Below are positions 43,796 to 51,270 of a stretch of 64,000 bases of DNA, in pieces (position 1 is the stretch's first letter; every line of letters begins with the position of its first letter). Source of the stretch: Thermoplasmata archaeon (GTDB lineage: Archaea; Thermoplasmatota; Thermoplasmata; Thermoplasmatales; Thermoplasmataceae). A program made the translations under genes and the position numbers. Where the stretch lies: NCBI GenBank assembly GCA_021810575.1, contig JAJZIN010000001.1, positions 62,001 to 126,000 on the forward strand, written 5' to 3'. Below the pieces are notes generated by a model, which was not told the DNA's origin, made no database searches, and saw nothing but the letters and a program-made list of their open reading frames with translations.

Positions 43796-44832
43796 TAGAA
43801 GAATTTAATTATGTTCCACTTAACAGGGTAACGTATGGTAAAGGGTCAGTTTCAAACATAAATTCTATTTTAACCCAGACCAGGAAGAAAAGATTACTCA
43901 TAATAACTGGTAACTCAGTTTCAAAAACACGGGGATTCAATAAGATTCTGAATATTCTTGGAATTGATTATTTCATCATGAACCAGATAACACAGCATTC
44001 CCCCATGGAAGAAATTGAACATGCAGTGGAAGTTTACAGGAACAATCACTGCGATTCAATACTTTCAGTTGGAGGGGGGAGTGTTACCGATGCAGCAAAA
44101 GTGGTGAAGTATTACTATGATCTTGAAACGCTTCACATTGCAGTTCCAACAACACTGTCTGCATCTGAATTTTCACATATCGCGGGTTATACCATTGGGG
44201 GTGAGAAGGACGGTATCAGAGACAAGAAGATAACCCCACAGGAGGTAATACTCGATCCGGAAATGACTGTTGAGACGCCTGAAAGATTATGGAGATCTAC
44301 GGGCGTAAGATCTATGGATCACTGTGTTGAGAGCATCATACAGCCAAATCTACTGGAAATTTCAAGAACTGCTGCGCTGAAAGGCGTACGGCTGCTGTTT
44401 GATAATTTGGAGTCTAACGATCTTGAGTCACGATTGAAATGCCAGATAGCTTCATGGTACTCTTACTGGCAGGTCTACGACTCTCCCATGGGGATAAGCC
44501 ACAACATAGGCAAGGTTGTTGGATCAAAGTTTGAAATTCCTCACGGAATAACATCCTGCATAACGTTACCTGCAGTCATGAAACATTATTCAGTTCTTTT
44601 CCCTGAAGCAATGAGAGAGATTGCTTCCACCATATCTGGAAAAAATGTCGTGGATGAGGACCCAGAAAACGCTTACTTTCTGGTAAAGGAATTCATAGCT
44701 TCCCTGGGATTTAATGAAACTCTATCAAAATATGGGGTAGAGGAGAATGATGCAGATAGTATCTACTCAAAAATAAAGAATAGAGAACCATGGCACCTTG
44801 AACTGATCAGGGAACTGATCAGAGAAACCTGA
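43792..44832 (+). CDS. Iron-alcohol-dehydrogenase-family protein, maleylacetate-reductase-like
   Basis: The 346-residue protein has the Fe-ADH plan: NAD(P)-binding SILSVGGGSVTDAAKVVKYY, IAVPTTLSASEFSH, LDPEMTVETPERLWRSTGVR and GISHNIGKVVGSKFEIPHGI. Compared from memory with FucO (GVDALTHAIE and HGMAHPLG), the metal Asp position is Arg (GVRSMDHCVE) and one metal His is Lys, so the normal iron site looks altered, as in metal-free maleylacetate reductases. Start is GTG 43792 overlapping the hmgA stop (GTGA); GTG 43783 is an alternative. Being last in the homogentisate operon suggests a role on a ring-cleavage product. Confidence 0.82.
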   Translation: MIEEFNYVPLNRVTYGKGSVSNINSILTQTRKKRLLIITGNSVSKTRGFNKILNILGIDYFIMNQITQHSPMEEIEHAVEVYRNNHCDSILSVGGGSVTDAAKVVKYYYDLETLHIAVPTTLSASEFSHIAGYTIGGEKDGIRDKKITPQEVILDPEMTVETPERLWRSTGVRSMDHCVESIIQPNLLEISRTAALKGVRLLFDNLESNDLESRLKCQIASWYSYWQVYDSPMGISHNIGKVVGSKFEIPHGITSCITLPAVMKHYSVLFPEAMREIASTISGKNVVDEDPENAYFLVKEFIASLGFNETLSKYGVEENDADSIYSKIKNREPWHLELIRELIRET

Positions 44833-45235
44833 TCTCTTTCATACCACTGCTTTCCTTCAATTCCCGCGTCATTCTTATGGAACCTGATGAAAACAGTAAT
44901 ATTTCCATTAATGGTTTTGCCTTCCCGCTGAAAAGATGCCCTCCATAGGTCAAATGATCAGGCCCTGATGCGTTAATATGAATGTGCATCTTCGGGTCTC
45001 CTTCTGTTATGCTTCCTGAAAATGATGTTATTTCCATTGGCGGATTGAATATTTCCCTTTCATATGTCTTTCCTCTCAGATAGCCAATCTCCAGCTCTAC
45101 CCCAGCCCCTATTCCTGACACTATGAAGCCATTTTTTATATTTTCATTGACAAGCACCTGTTCCAGTGATTTTATTATATCTTCTCCTTCATCCAGCTTT
45201 ACTATGACGAAGTTTCCATCTTTTCTATGTTGCAT
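44819..45235 (-). CDS. PPC/DUF296-domain protein
   Basis: The 138-residue protein is one PPC (plants and prokaryotes conserved, DUF296) domain: NGFIVSGIGAGVELEIGYLR, FSGSITEGDPKMHIHINASG and HLTYGGHLFSGKAKPLMEIL contain the conserved histidines and GGH. The plant relatives carry AT-hooks and bind DNA; the prokaryotic stand-alone domains have unknown roles and may bind metal. I chose the ATG at 45235 because AAACATACTATAATATGC upstream looks like a promoter; the frame is open to 45283. It overlaps the dehydrogenase stop by 14 bases. Confidence 0.82.
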   Translation of the reverse strand: MQHRKDGNFVIVKLDEGEDIIKSLEQVLVNENIKNGFIVSGIGAGVELEIGYLRGKTYEREIFNPPMEITSFSGSITEGDPKMHIHINASGPDHLTYGGHLFSGKAKPLMEILLFSSGSIRMTRELKESSGMKEIRFL

Positions 45236-45654
45236 ATTATAGTATGTTTTACGAATATTAAATCTATTGTGGATATTAGTCAAATTTCAACTAATCTTAC
45301 AATCCAGTTCAAGGAAGTTAAACAGAATACGACGAAATAGACCAGGGAACATGTCATCTATTTCACATTGAGCTTTCTATTTCAAAAGTTGTCAGCGATA
45401 TCTTTATGAGTTTCAATTCTAATTCATCCAGTGATATTTCATCCACTGCTTCATCTCAACAAATCTTGAGACTCCATGCTATATGATGCAATAAACAGTC
45501 AAATTTGTTTATATATTTATCACATGCTAATGGAACAGGATTAGATAGAGAAGATTATTCATTACACCTGTTATCCAATATTAATGAACAGGATGCCTTT
45601 TTTTGCTGGTTAAAAAATTATAATAGGGTTAAGATGATCTGGAAATGATCTAAA
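45236..45654. other. 419-bp intergenic gap with weak coding remnant
   Basis: No convincing gene, RNA or repeat was found here. On the minus strand around 45370-45460 a stop-free stretch reads like protein (DEAVDEISLDELELKLIKIS and on to a stop) but has no start and is preceded by a stop, so it may be a decayed gene end. The right end has AAAAAATTATAATAGGG (45611-45627), a likely promoter for the gene at 45655. Confidence 0.35.
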
Positions 45655-46092
45655 ATGGATTCAACATTCAAGGCACTGGCTGGAATACATGGAGTTTTCG
45701 GAGTTCTATGGATAATTATGATATTCTGGTTTTACACGGCAGTCTCAGCATATCTATCTTCCCCCACTGAGGAAACGGCTGGTAGGTTGATGGTCTCAGG
45801 TAATGTTTCTAGAATGATAGGTGGTCTGGCCATAATAATGGGTATTGTAGTTGCTGCTTTAACCGGCTATCTGCATTCTTCTTTTAGCTTTGATTCTACA
45901 GGTGGAATACTCCTCTCTATTGGTATTGTTTTTGCCATAATTTCCTATGTAATCTTCGGAGAAGGTTTTGCAATGAGACTGGCAAAGAATATAACTCCGG
46001 AGAAGGGAAGAGACCTCAAAAAATATGTATCACTAGAACTTGTTTTTGCTGTATTAACGCTAATATTTATGGCTCTTGGGGCCCTCATTTAG
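45655..46092 (+). CDS. Four-helix integral membrane protein
   Basis: The 145-residue protein has four hydrophobic helices (about 8-33, 50-72, 82-102, 122-144). The N-terminal part (FKALAGIHGVFGVLWIIMIF) resembles small DUF2269-like membrane proteins with a histidine in helix one (H12) and another between helices two and three (H73), which could bind haem or copper, but this is a guess. It is monocistronic, with a TATA-like element about 30-40 bases upstream, and ends seven bases from a convergent phosphatase. Confidence 0.65.
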   Translation: MDSTFKALAGIHGVFGVLWIIMIFWFYTAVSAYLSSPTEETAGRLMVSGNVSRMIGGLAIIMGIVVAALTGYLHSSFSFDSTGGILLSIGIVFAIISYVIFGEGFAMRLAKNITPEKGRDLKKYVSLELVFAVLTLIFMALGALI

Positions 46093-46099
46093 TGGAAGC

Positions 46100-46642
46100 C
46101 TATAGCATCGTCTCTATGATTTCACAATTCCCTATTTTTCTCTTTCGAAAATCTTCTCCGGTTATGATTTCCAGCATTATCCCTATTGTTACCCCATGTG
46201 AGACCACAACTGCAATGTTATGATCTGATGTTCTGAGGTCGTTGATGAACTGCCGGGCTCTCTGAAACTGGCTTTCAAGTGGCTCCATCCCATCCACAGG
46301 TAGATCCTTGCCTATTATATCCATAAGGTCAATGTTCATTGATAACAACTCAGAAACTTCCAATGACGTTTTTCCCTCTATCTTTCCAAGTCTTCTTTCG
46401 CGCAGCCTTGTGTCCTTTATAATATTCCTATTCCCGGTTTTCTTTCTGATGAACTCAGCAGTTTCATATGCCCTTTTGAGGTCACTTGAATAAATGGCAT
46501 CGATGTGCTTATTTTCTAACCTGAAAGAAGCTTCTAAAGCCTGTTTCTTACCATCCTCTGAGAGGCCAATATCATAACTCCCCTGCCATCTTCCTTCCCT
46601 GTTCCATTCGGTTTCTCCATGCCTCACAAAATAGACTTTCAT
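46100..46642 (-). CDS. Histidine phosphatase (phosphoglycerate mutase-like)
   Basis: The 180-residue protein has MKVYFVRHGETEWNREGRWQ (catalytic RHG), AIYSSDLKRAYETAEFI and IAVVVSHGVTIGIML (second histidine), with DTRLRERRLGKIEGKTSLEV. This is the alpha-ribazole phosphatase / broad-specificity phosphatase (CobC/PhoE) type. The substrate could be a phospho-sugar or nucleotide loop of cobamide. It is a single gene on the minus strand. Confidence 0.87.
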   Translation of the reverse strand: MKVYFVRHGETEWNREGRWQGSYDIGLSEDGKKQALEASFRLENKHIDAIYSSDLKRAYETAEFIRKKTGNRNIIKDTRLRERRLGKIEGKTSLEVSELLSMNIDLMDIIGKDLPVDGMEPLESQFQRARQFINDLRTSDHNIAVVVSHGVTIGIMLEIITGEDFRKRKIGNCEIIETML

Positions 46643-46773
46643 ATTTTACTTGCGAAAATGCTCCAATGCAATTTAGTTTTTATTACAACTTTTTAAGATT
46701 ATAATAATAAAGAGAAACGGTTTTGAGTTAACATGAATTGAAAGAATGGAAAAAAATTTTCTAAATTATTAAA

Positions 46774-47472
46774 TCAGTGCTTGTCTGAAAGCCCAAGCCA
46801 GAAATTCTTTTCCAGGTCCAGGATACCCTTTGCCCCTTTGAAGAATTTCTCCCGTGCCTCAGGATCACTCTTGTGCGTTCCGAGAACATCTTCCATTGCC
46901 TCTTCATGATGTTCTTCCAGTTCCCTGTGGAATGTAAAATATTCAATGTCTGCATTCTTGAATTCCGGATGTTCCTTCTTAAAAATGGTGAATCCTGCAA
47001 GAATTTTGTCCCACATGGGTATGGCCATGTTCTCAAGTCCAAATTCTGCCCCAAGAGCCTCATAATAATCAGATGAAAAATAATTTCTCATGCCATCAAG
47101 CCATGCCTTTGTTGTTGGTAACTGCTTTGCCTTGACAAGTGGTGTTGGATCCATGTTGAGGCTTCTCAGATACTTCCTGTACAGAAGCTCATGCCTCTTT
47201 GTTGGATCCATGTCACCCAGTTCAGAGACAAGGATTGTTGTCAGGTTGGCAGCGTCAGATTCATCCGGAGTATTAACCAGCAGGGTAGATAGAATAGCCG
47301 GCCACTCCCGCGTAAAGTGGAAAAATTCCACTGAGAAACGCTTGAATTCATCAACACTAATATCGCCTCTTGCGAATCTGTTTATAAATTCATTATCTAT
47401 GGCACTGTGCTTCTTTACAAACTGGTATGTCTTCTCGTAGAAGTTATTTTCATTTACCTCTTCAGATATCAT
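46774..47472 (-). CDS. PqqC/haem-oxygenase-like (iron-containing redox enzyme family) protein
   Basis: The 232-residue all-helical protein belongs to the TenA/PqqC/haem-oxygenase-like fold. The pattern VSELGDMDPTKRHELLYR in the first half, GAEFGLENMAIPMWDKI in the middle and IEYFTFHRELEEHHEEAMED near the C-terminus match the E...H, E and H...E..H positions of haem-oxygenase-like di-iron oxidases (for example CADD and related enzymes). It may oxidise a small molecule with oxygen; the substrate is unknown. Single gene, no partner. Upstream 74 bases are AT-rich. Confidence 0.72.
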   Translation of the reverse strand: MISEEVNENNFYEKTYQFVKKHSAIDNEFINRFARGDISVDEFKRFSVEFFHFTREWPAILSTLLVNTPDESDAANLTTILVSELGDMDPTKRHELLYRKYLRSLNMDPTPLVKAKQLPTTKAWLDGMRNYFSSDYYEALGAEFGLENMAIPMWDKILAGFTIFKKEHPEFKNADIEYFTFHRELEEHHEEAMEDVLGTHKSDPEAREKFFKGAKGILDLEKNFWLGLSDKH

Positions 47473-47546
47473 GGTTTTACATGTTAATGGTCTTATAAAT
47501 ATATTTCTGACCTTAATAAGCCTGGCCTGCTGATATGTATCTACAT

Positions 47547-49451
47547 TTATTTATACAAATCAACTAATGTAAGTTTTTCATTACTGTACGTGGATGAGAA
47601 ATCTGCCATAGATTCGTTCCAAAATTTCTTCAATTCTTCCCGGCCAATGTAGTAATCTGATTTGCGTTTCATTTCGTTCAAGCAGACCTCCATAAAGGTT
47701 GGATCAATGTTAGACTGTTGCATGAATGTTCTGTAATTATCAAGTTTTTCTATTGAAAATCTTGCCAGTTTCCCACCCTCTATCACATACAGAAGACCGT
47801 TTCTTTCCTCGCATATGAGAATATTCCTGAAATCAAAATATGACCCGGTTCCCTTCATTCTGAGATTTTCAAGACTCCTTATCATAGTATCCCTGTCACA
47901 GAATTTTTCGTATAGAATTTTGCCATTATTCATGTCACACAGAAAGATCAATTTCAAAGTGCTATAATTTACGGCTTTTTCAACGACCCTTGAAAATTTC
48001 CCTATGTCAGAAACTTCGATTTCAACCACGACAGGACGATCTCTATGAAAGAACATCATGTCTGGCCTCAAGCTGTTCAACTTTTTCTCCTTCTCCGGGA
48101 ATATCCCCTTGCTTTCAAGGAAACGCAACATGAACGTTAATAGGTATGTGTGAACCGGAAGTGTTTGAATTTCCGATGTTGCCTCCTGCTCATCTTCGTT
48201 ACCGTAGATATTTATGCTTTCTCTTATTCTCGATTCAATCTCTATTCTGCTTCCCTTTTTCTCAACTAAATATGGAGTAAAGCTATCCACCTCAATGCCT
48301 CTCTGAGAGAGAAAATTGAAATGAGTTACATTGTGAGGGGTTCCAAGTAAGATAGATTTCAATGTTTCAGCCCTCTTCCTCCTGTCAGTGATAACATTGC
48401 TTATTTCCATTGCGTCCTTTTCTGATACATTGAATGAATAAATTGAGCCACAATTTGAAAGGAGAGCGCCCTTTGTGTATCGATCATACTGGTCGAGATA
48501 CTGGGAAGCTACGGTCAGGTAGGTATTGAATTTCCTTCCCTCACTTAGAATTTCAGACATTACACTGGAGTTTAGATTCTGTGCATCATCAGCAACTATC
48601 ATAGTTGGGTAGATTGCCCCCTCCCTCAGGATCTCAGTCCAGATCCTGTTGAGTATAAGTGAAGAGATTATTTTTCCCTGTGTTGCGGAGAATCTGGTCT
48701 TTGATACATCAATTATCACAACCTTACCTCCCTCCCTGAGTTCCTTGATGATCTCCATGCTTTCGTTTCTTGAAGAAACCAGTGATTTTATTTTAGGATC
48801 ACTTAAAATAGGATATAATTTATTTATGGAACTTGAGCTGTATTCTATCCATGACTGCCATCTGGAGATTAGGTTTACAATGACCTTTTTGCTTTCCTTT
48901 GAGCAATTATCAGAAAGTGATTTCATCAGCTGCCTTGAAAGAAGGGTCTCCATGAAATCACCAAGAGTTGATTCTGGATCATTCCGTAATATTTCCCTTA
49001 GCACTGATGTGAATATTGTCTGCAACCTGGGTCCCCACGTCCCACCTGAAAGAGAGGATTCCCTGGAGAATATTTCCTGTATCAGGTAGAATGATACTGA
49101 TGACTCTGAGGCTCCCTTGAGTATATTCATCTTTACGCTCTTCCTTCCATCTGGAGTACTTCCAAGGTAGATCAGTTGCCTGTTATTCATCATTGAAATA
49201 ATATTGTCGGATAGTGAACCATGAAAGTCTATGATAACCATGCTTGAATTATCTATCTTCAGAATATTCATGCAAAGGTTCAACAGAAGATTTGACTTGC
49301 CTGTACCTGTTCTACCTGTGATCAATGTGTGGAACATCAAGGACTGATTATTGATTAGATACGGATTTCCATTGGCTCCCTTCCCTATCCCTATACCATT
49401 TTCAACCCTTTTCTTCCCTGAAGAAATACCTATATCATATCTAAATGGCAT
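47547..49451 (-). CDS. VirD4/HerA-type ATPase with restriction-fold-like C-terminal domain
   Basis: The 634-residue protein has an FtsK/HerA-superfamily ATPase domain (residues about 1-390): Walker A GRTGTGKS at 46-53, MVIIDFHGS at 71-79, a second acidic box MIVADDAQNLNSSVM near 275-290, then AILLSN-like ALLSNCGSIYSFNVSEKDAM near 330. About residues 425-560 hold a short winged-helix-like stretch and RPDMMFFHRDRPVVVEIEVS, the beta-strand pattern of restriction-like folds (D then E-x-E, the usual lysine absent). It likely moves or binds DNA. It follows the unknown gene at 49455 with a three-base gap. Related proteins occur in conjugation elements and in defence systems, but no relaxase or integrase is here. 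Confidence 0.75.
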   Translation of the reverse strand: MPFRYDIGISSGKKRVENGIGIGKGANGNPYLINNQSLMFHTLITGRTGTGKSNLLLNLCMNILKIDNSSMVIIDFHGSLSDNIISMMNNRQLIYLGSTPDGRKSVKMNILKGASESSVSFYLIQEIFSRESSLSGGTWGPRLQTIFTSVLREILRNDPESTLGDFMETLLSRQLMKSLSDNCSKESKKVIVNLISRWQSWIEYSSSSINKLYPILSDPKIKSLVSSRNESMEIIKELREGGKVVIIDVSKTRFSATQGKIISSLILNRIWTEILREGAIYPTMIVADDAQNLNSSVMSEILSEGRKFNTYLTVASQYLDQYDRYTKGALLSNCGSIYSFNVSEKDAMEISNVITDRRKRAETLKSILLGTPHNVTHFNFLSQRGIEVDSFTPYLVEKKGSRIEIESRIRESINIYGNEDEQEATSEIQTLPVHTYLLTFMLRFLESKGIFPEKEKKLNSLRPDMMFFHRDRPVVVEIEVSDIGKFSRVVEKAVNYSTLKLIFLCDMNNGKILYEKFCDRDTMIRSLENLRMKGTGSYFDFRNILICEERNGLLYVIEGGKLARFSIEKLDNYRTFMQQSNIDPTFMEVCLNEMKRKSDYYIGREELKKFWNESMADFSSTYSNEKLTLVDLYK

Positions 49452-49454
49452 TAA

Positions 49455-50339
49455 TCAGGGTAAAAATGAGCTAAAGTTTAAATTTTCCATATATGAAAAA
49501 AAATTCTGCCTGTCCTCGTCAAATTCTTTCATTCTGGGTACTGTAACGGTATAAACAAATCGATCATCTTCCTTCTGGTAAAGATATGGCCCATTATCTG
49601 AAAGAGCCCCGAAGAATGAATTATTTTCATTTTTCACCAGCTTAAAAATATTTCCACCTCTTGAAAACCTGTATCGTAAATTCTTAATCCCGCTATTCTT
49701 CCTGGAAACATCAATCCACAAGAATTCAGATAAACTGTTTCTATAGATGGTGATTTTATGTAATCCATGAAGCTCTCCGGTCGAATCAGGATAATAATTC
49801 CATAGAGAGTCTCCGGAAATTCTTTTCCATGAAAGCCTGCCAACTCTCTCATTTTCGAACCATTTTGATTCCGAACGGTAATTACATAGGAATGAACAGT
49901 CTATAAAATTCATATCTTTGACCTCATTCATCCTCATGTTTTTAATCATGTTCAGGGAAAGATTTTCCATTCCCTGCTCGTATCTTAATTCAATCATAGT
50001 TCCCCTTATGAAGACTGTTGATGATGACCTGCCTAAATAATCGGGACCTGAGAATACCAAATGCGTTTCACCATTCAGGACAATCTTATCTATTGTTTCA
50101 TGTCCGTAATATTCAACTGCACTTTTCATATGATTTTTTGGAAATCCATAGTAGAACCAGTCCATGAATGACTCCTTGATCGACATTCTTCCTTTGCCCG
50201 TCCCTATTTCTATTCTAACAGAAATTGGCTCATTATATGAAAAACGAATTGAAGCTTTAAACTCTTCATTCTCTGGAACAGATATAGTGAATGGTAGCTT
50301 AGCCTGCAACAGCTGTTCCTTATTTTCCTCGAATATCAT
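49455..50339 (-). CDS. Unknown partner protein of the VirD4/HerA-type ATPase
   Basis: The 294-residue protein has no recognised family. It is soluble-looking, beta-rich and aromatic, with no membrane helix or signal peptide and no NurA-like motif. Short blocks include ISVRIEIGTGKGRMSIKESF-like sequence at about residues 39-58, FVYTVTVPRMKEF near the C-terminus, and cysteines at about 148 and 152 (FIDCSFLCNY). It starts 24 bases after the second FAH gene and ends three bases before the ATPase start, so the two proteins are probably made together and may form a complex. Confidence 0.6.
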   Translation of the reverse strand: MIFEENKEQLLQAKLPFTISVPENEEFKASIRFSYNEPISVRIEIGTGKGRMSIKESFMDWFYYGFPKNHMKSAVEYYGHETIDKIVLNGETHLVFSGPDYLGRSSSTVFIRGTMIELRYEQGMENLSLNMIKNMRMNEVKDMNFIDCSFLCNYRSESKWFENERVGRLSWKRISGDSLWNYYPDSTGELHGLHKITIYRNSLSEFLWIDVSRKNSGIKNLRYRFSRGGNIFKLVKNENNSFFGALSDNGPYLYQKEDDRFVYTVTVPRMKEFDEDRQNFFSYMENLNFSSFLP

Positions 50340-50363
50340 TTCACTATAATGAATGCTTGGCTC

Positions 50364-51176
50364 TCAATCTATAACATTTTCCAGTTTTCCTATTTTGTCA
50401 GATTCTATCCTTACCATGTCCCCTTTCCTAAGATATGGATATTTACCTGATGCTGCAACTCCAGCAGGCGTGCCACTGAGAATCATATCTCCAGGTTCCA
50501 GTGTTATATTCCTGCTTATGTATGATATCATTTCAGCGAAAGGGAATATCATGTCCCGGGTATTTCCATCCTGCCTGGCTTCACCGTTTACATGGGTCTT
50601 GATTGAGAATTCTTCTTCCTTTCCTATGAATACCGTGTTGCTTACTGGGAGAAAAGTGTCTGCAGCTTTTCCCATTATCCAGTTTTTCCCGAGATTTGGA
50701 GAAAACTGGTTCTGATAATCTCTCGCACTTACATCGTTCACAACTGCAAAACCCACTATGGAGTCCTGGGCCTCTTTCCTTGAAGCCATAAATGTTTTTC
50801 TTCCTATTATTGCTGCTATTTCTCCTTCATAATCGAGCTGTTCAATACCCACATGCTTCAATATTTTTCCATTGAATGGTATGAGGGCGTTGGAGAACTT
50901 TGGGAAAAAATATGGAAATTCTGGATTTTTTTGCTCAGTTTCAGCAGAATGATTCCTGAAATTCAAGGCCGGGCAGAGAATTTTCCCAGGGCAAACTGGA
51001 ATAGCAGTGGAGTGATTTTCCATACTGGATTCCTTGAATTCGATAGAATTCACATTCTCTTTTATTTCCTTATAAAATTTATTGAGATTGGAGATTTTTT
51101 TTCCTTTCTTAACATTTCCATCCTCATATGCGAAAGGAAAGAGGTTACCGTTTTCAGTTACTATTTCTATTTTCAT
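50364..51176 (-). CDS. Fumarylacetoacetate hydrolase (FAH)-family protein, second copy
   Basis: The 270-residue protein has the classic FAH motifs: KILCPALNFRNHSAET, LDYEGEIAAIIGRKTF with metal glutamates, FAVVNDVSARDYQNQF with the aspartate, GKAADTFLPVS, and LEPGDMILSGTPAGVA. The arrangement is that of 2-hydroxyhepta-2,4-diene-1,7-dioate isomerase, oxaloacetate decarboxylase or acylpyruvase relatives; the substrate is not fixed. It might serve as the missing hydrolase or isomerase of the homogentisate route, or as an oxaloacetate/acylpyruvate enzyme. It lies 94 bases from the upstream membrane gene. Confidence 0.87.
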   Translation of the reverse strand: MKIEIVTENGNLFPFAYEDGNVKKGKKISNLNKFYKEIKENVNSIEFKESSMENHSTAIPVCPGKILCPALNFRNHSAETEQKNPEFPYFFPKFSNALIPFNGKILKHVGIEQLDYEGEIAAIIGRKTFMASRKEAQDSIVGFAVVNDVSARDYQNQFSPNLGKNWIMGKAADTFLPVSNTVFIGKEEEFSIKTHVNGEARQDGNTRDMIFPFAEMISYISRNITLEPGDMILSGTPAGVAASGKYPYLRKGDMVRIESDKIGKLENVID

Positions 51177-51242
51177 AGGCGATAATTTGAATTTCGTATT
51201 TACGCGTTTCTAAGACTAAAACTGGTAGAGAATTGATAAATC

Positions 51243-51262
51243 ATGAAATTGACAAATTTCAT
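51243..51262. terminator. Hairpin after the polytopic membrane protein gene
   Basis: ATGAAATT and AATTTCAT form a perfect eight-base stem with a GACA loop, eight bases past the minus-strand stop at 51271. The location fits a terminator for the upstream gene, but the stem is AT-rich and could also be an operator for the FAH gene. Confidence 0.35.
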
Positions 51263-51270
51263 ATCTCATC

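Noticed and set aside
47090..47440. Antisense frame of 116 codons within the PqqC-like gene
   Set aside because: The sense protein has clear family motifs; the antisense translation is an artefact of codon bias.
47547..49451. Part of a conjugative plasmid or integrated element
   Set aside because: No relaxase, integrase, tRNA attachment site or change in base composition was seen around the ATPase gene.
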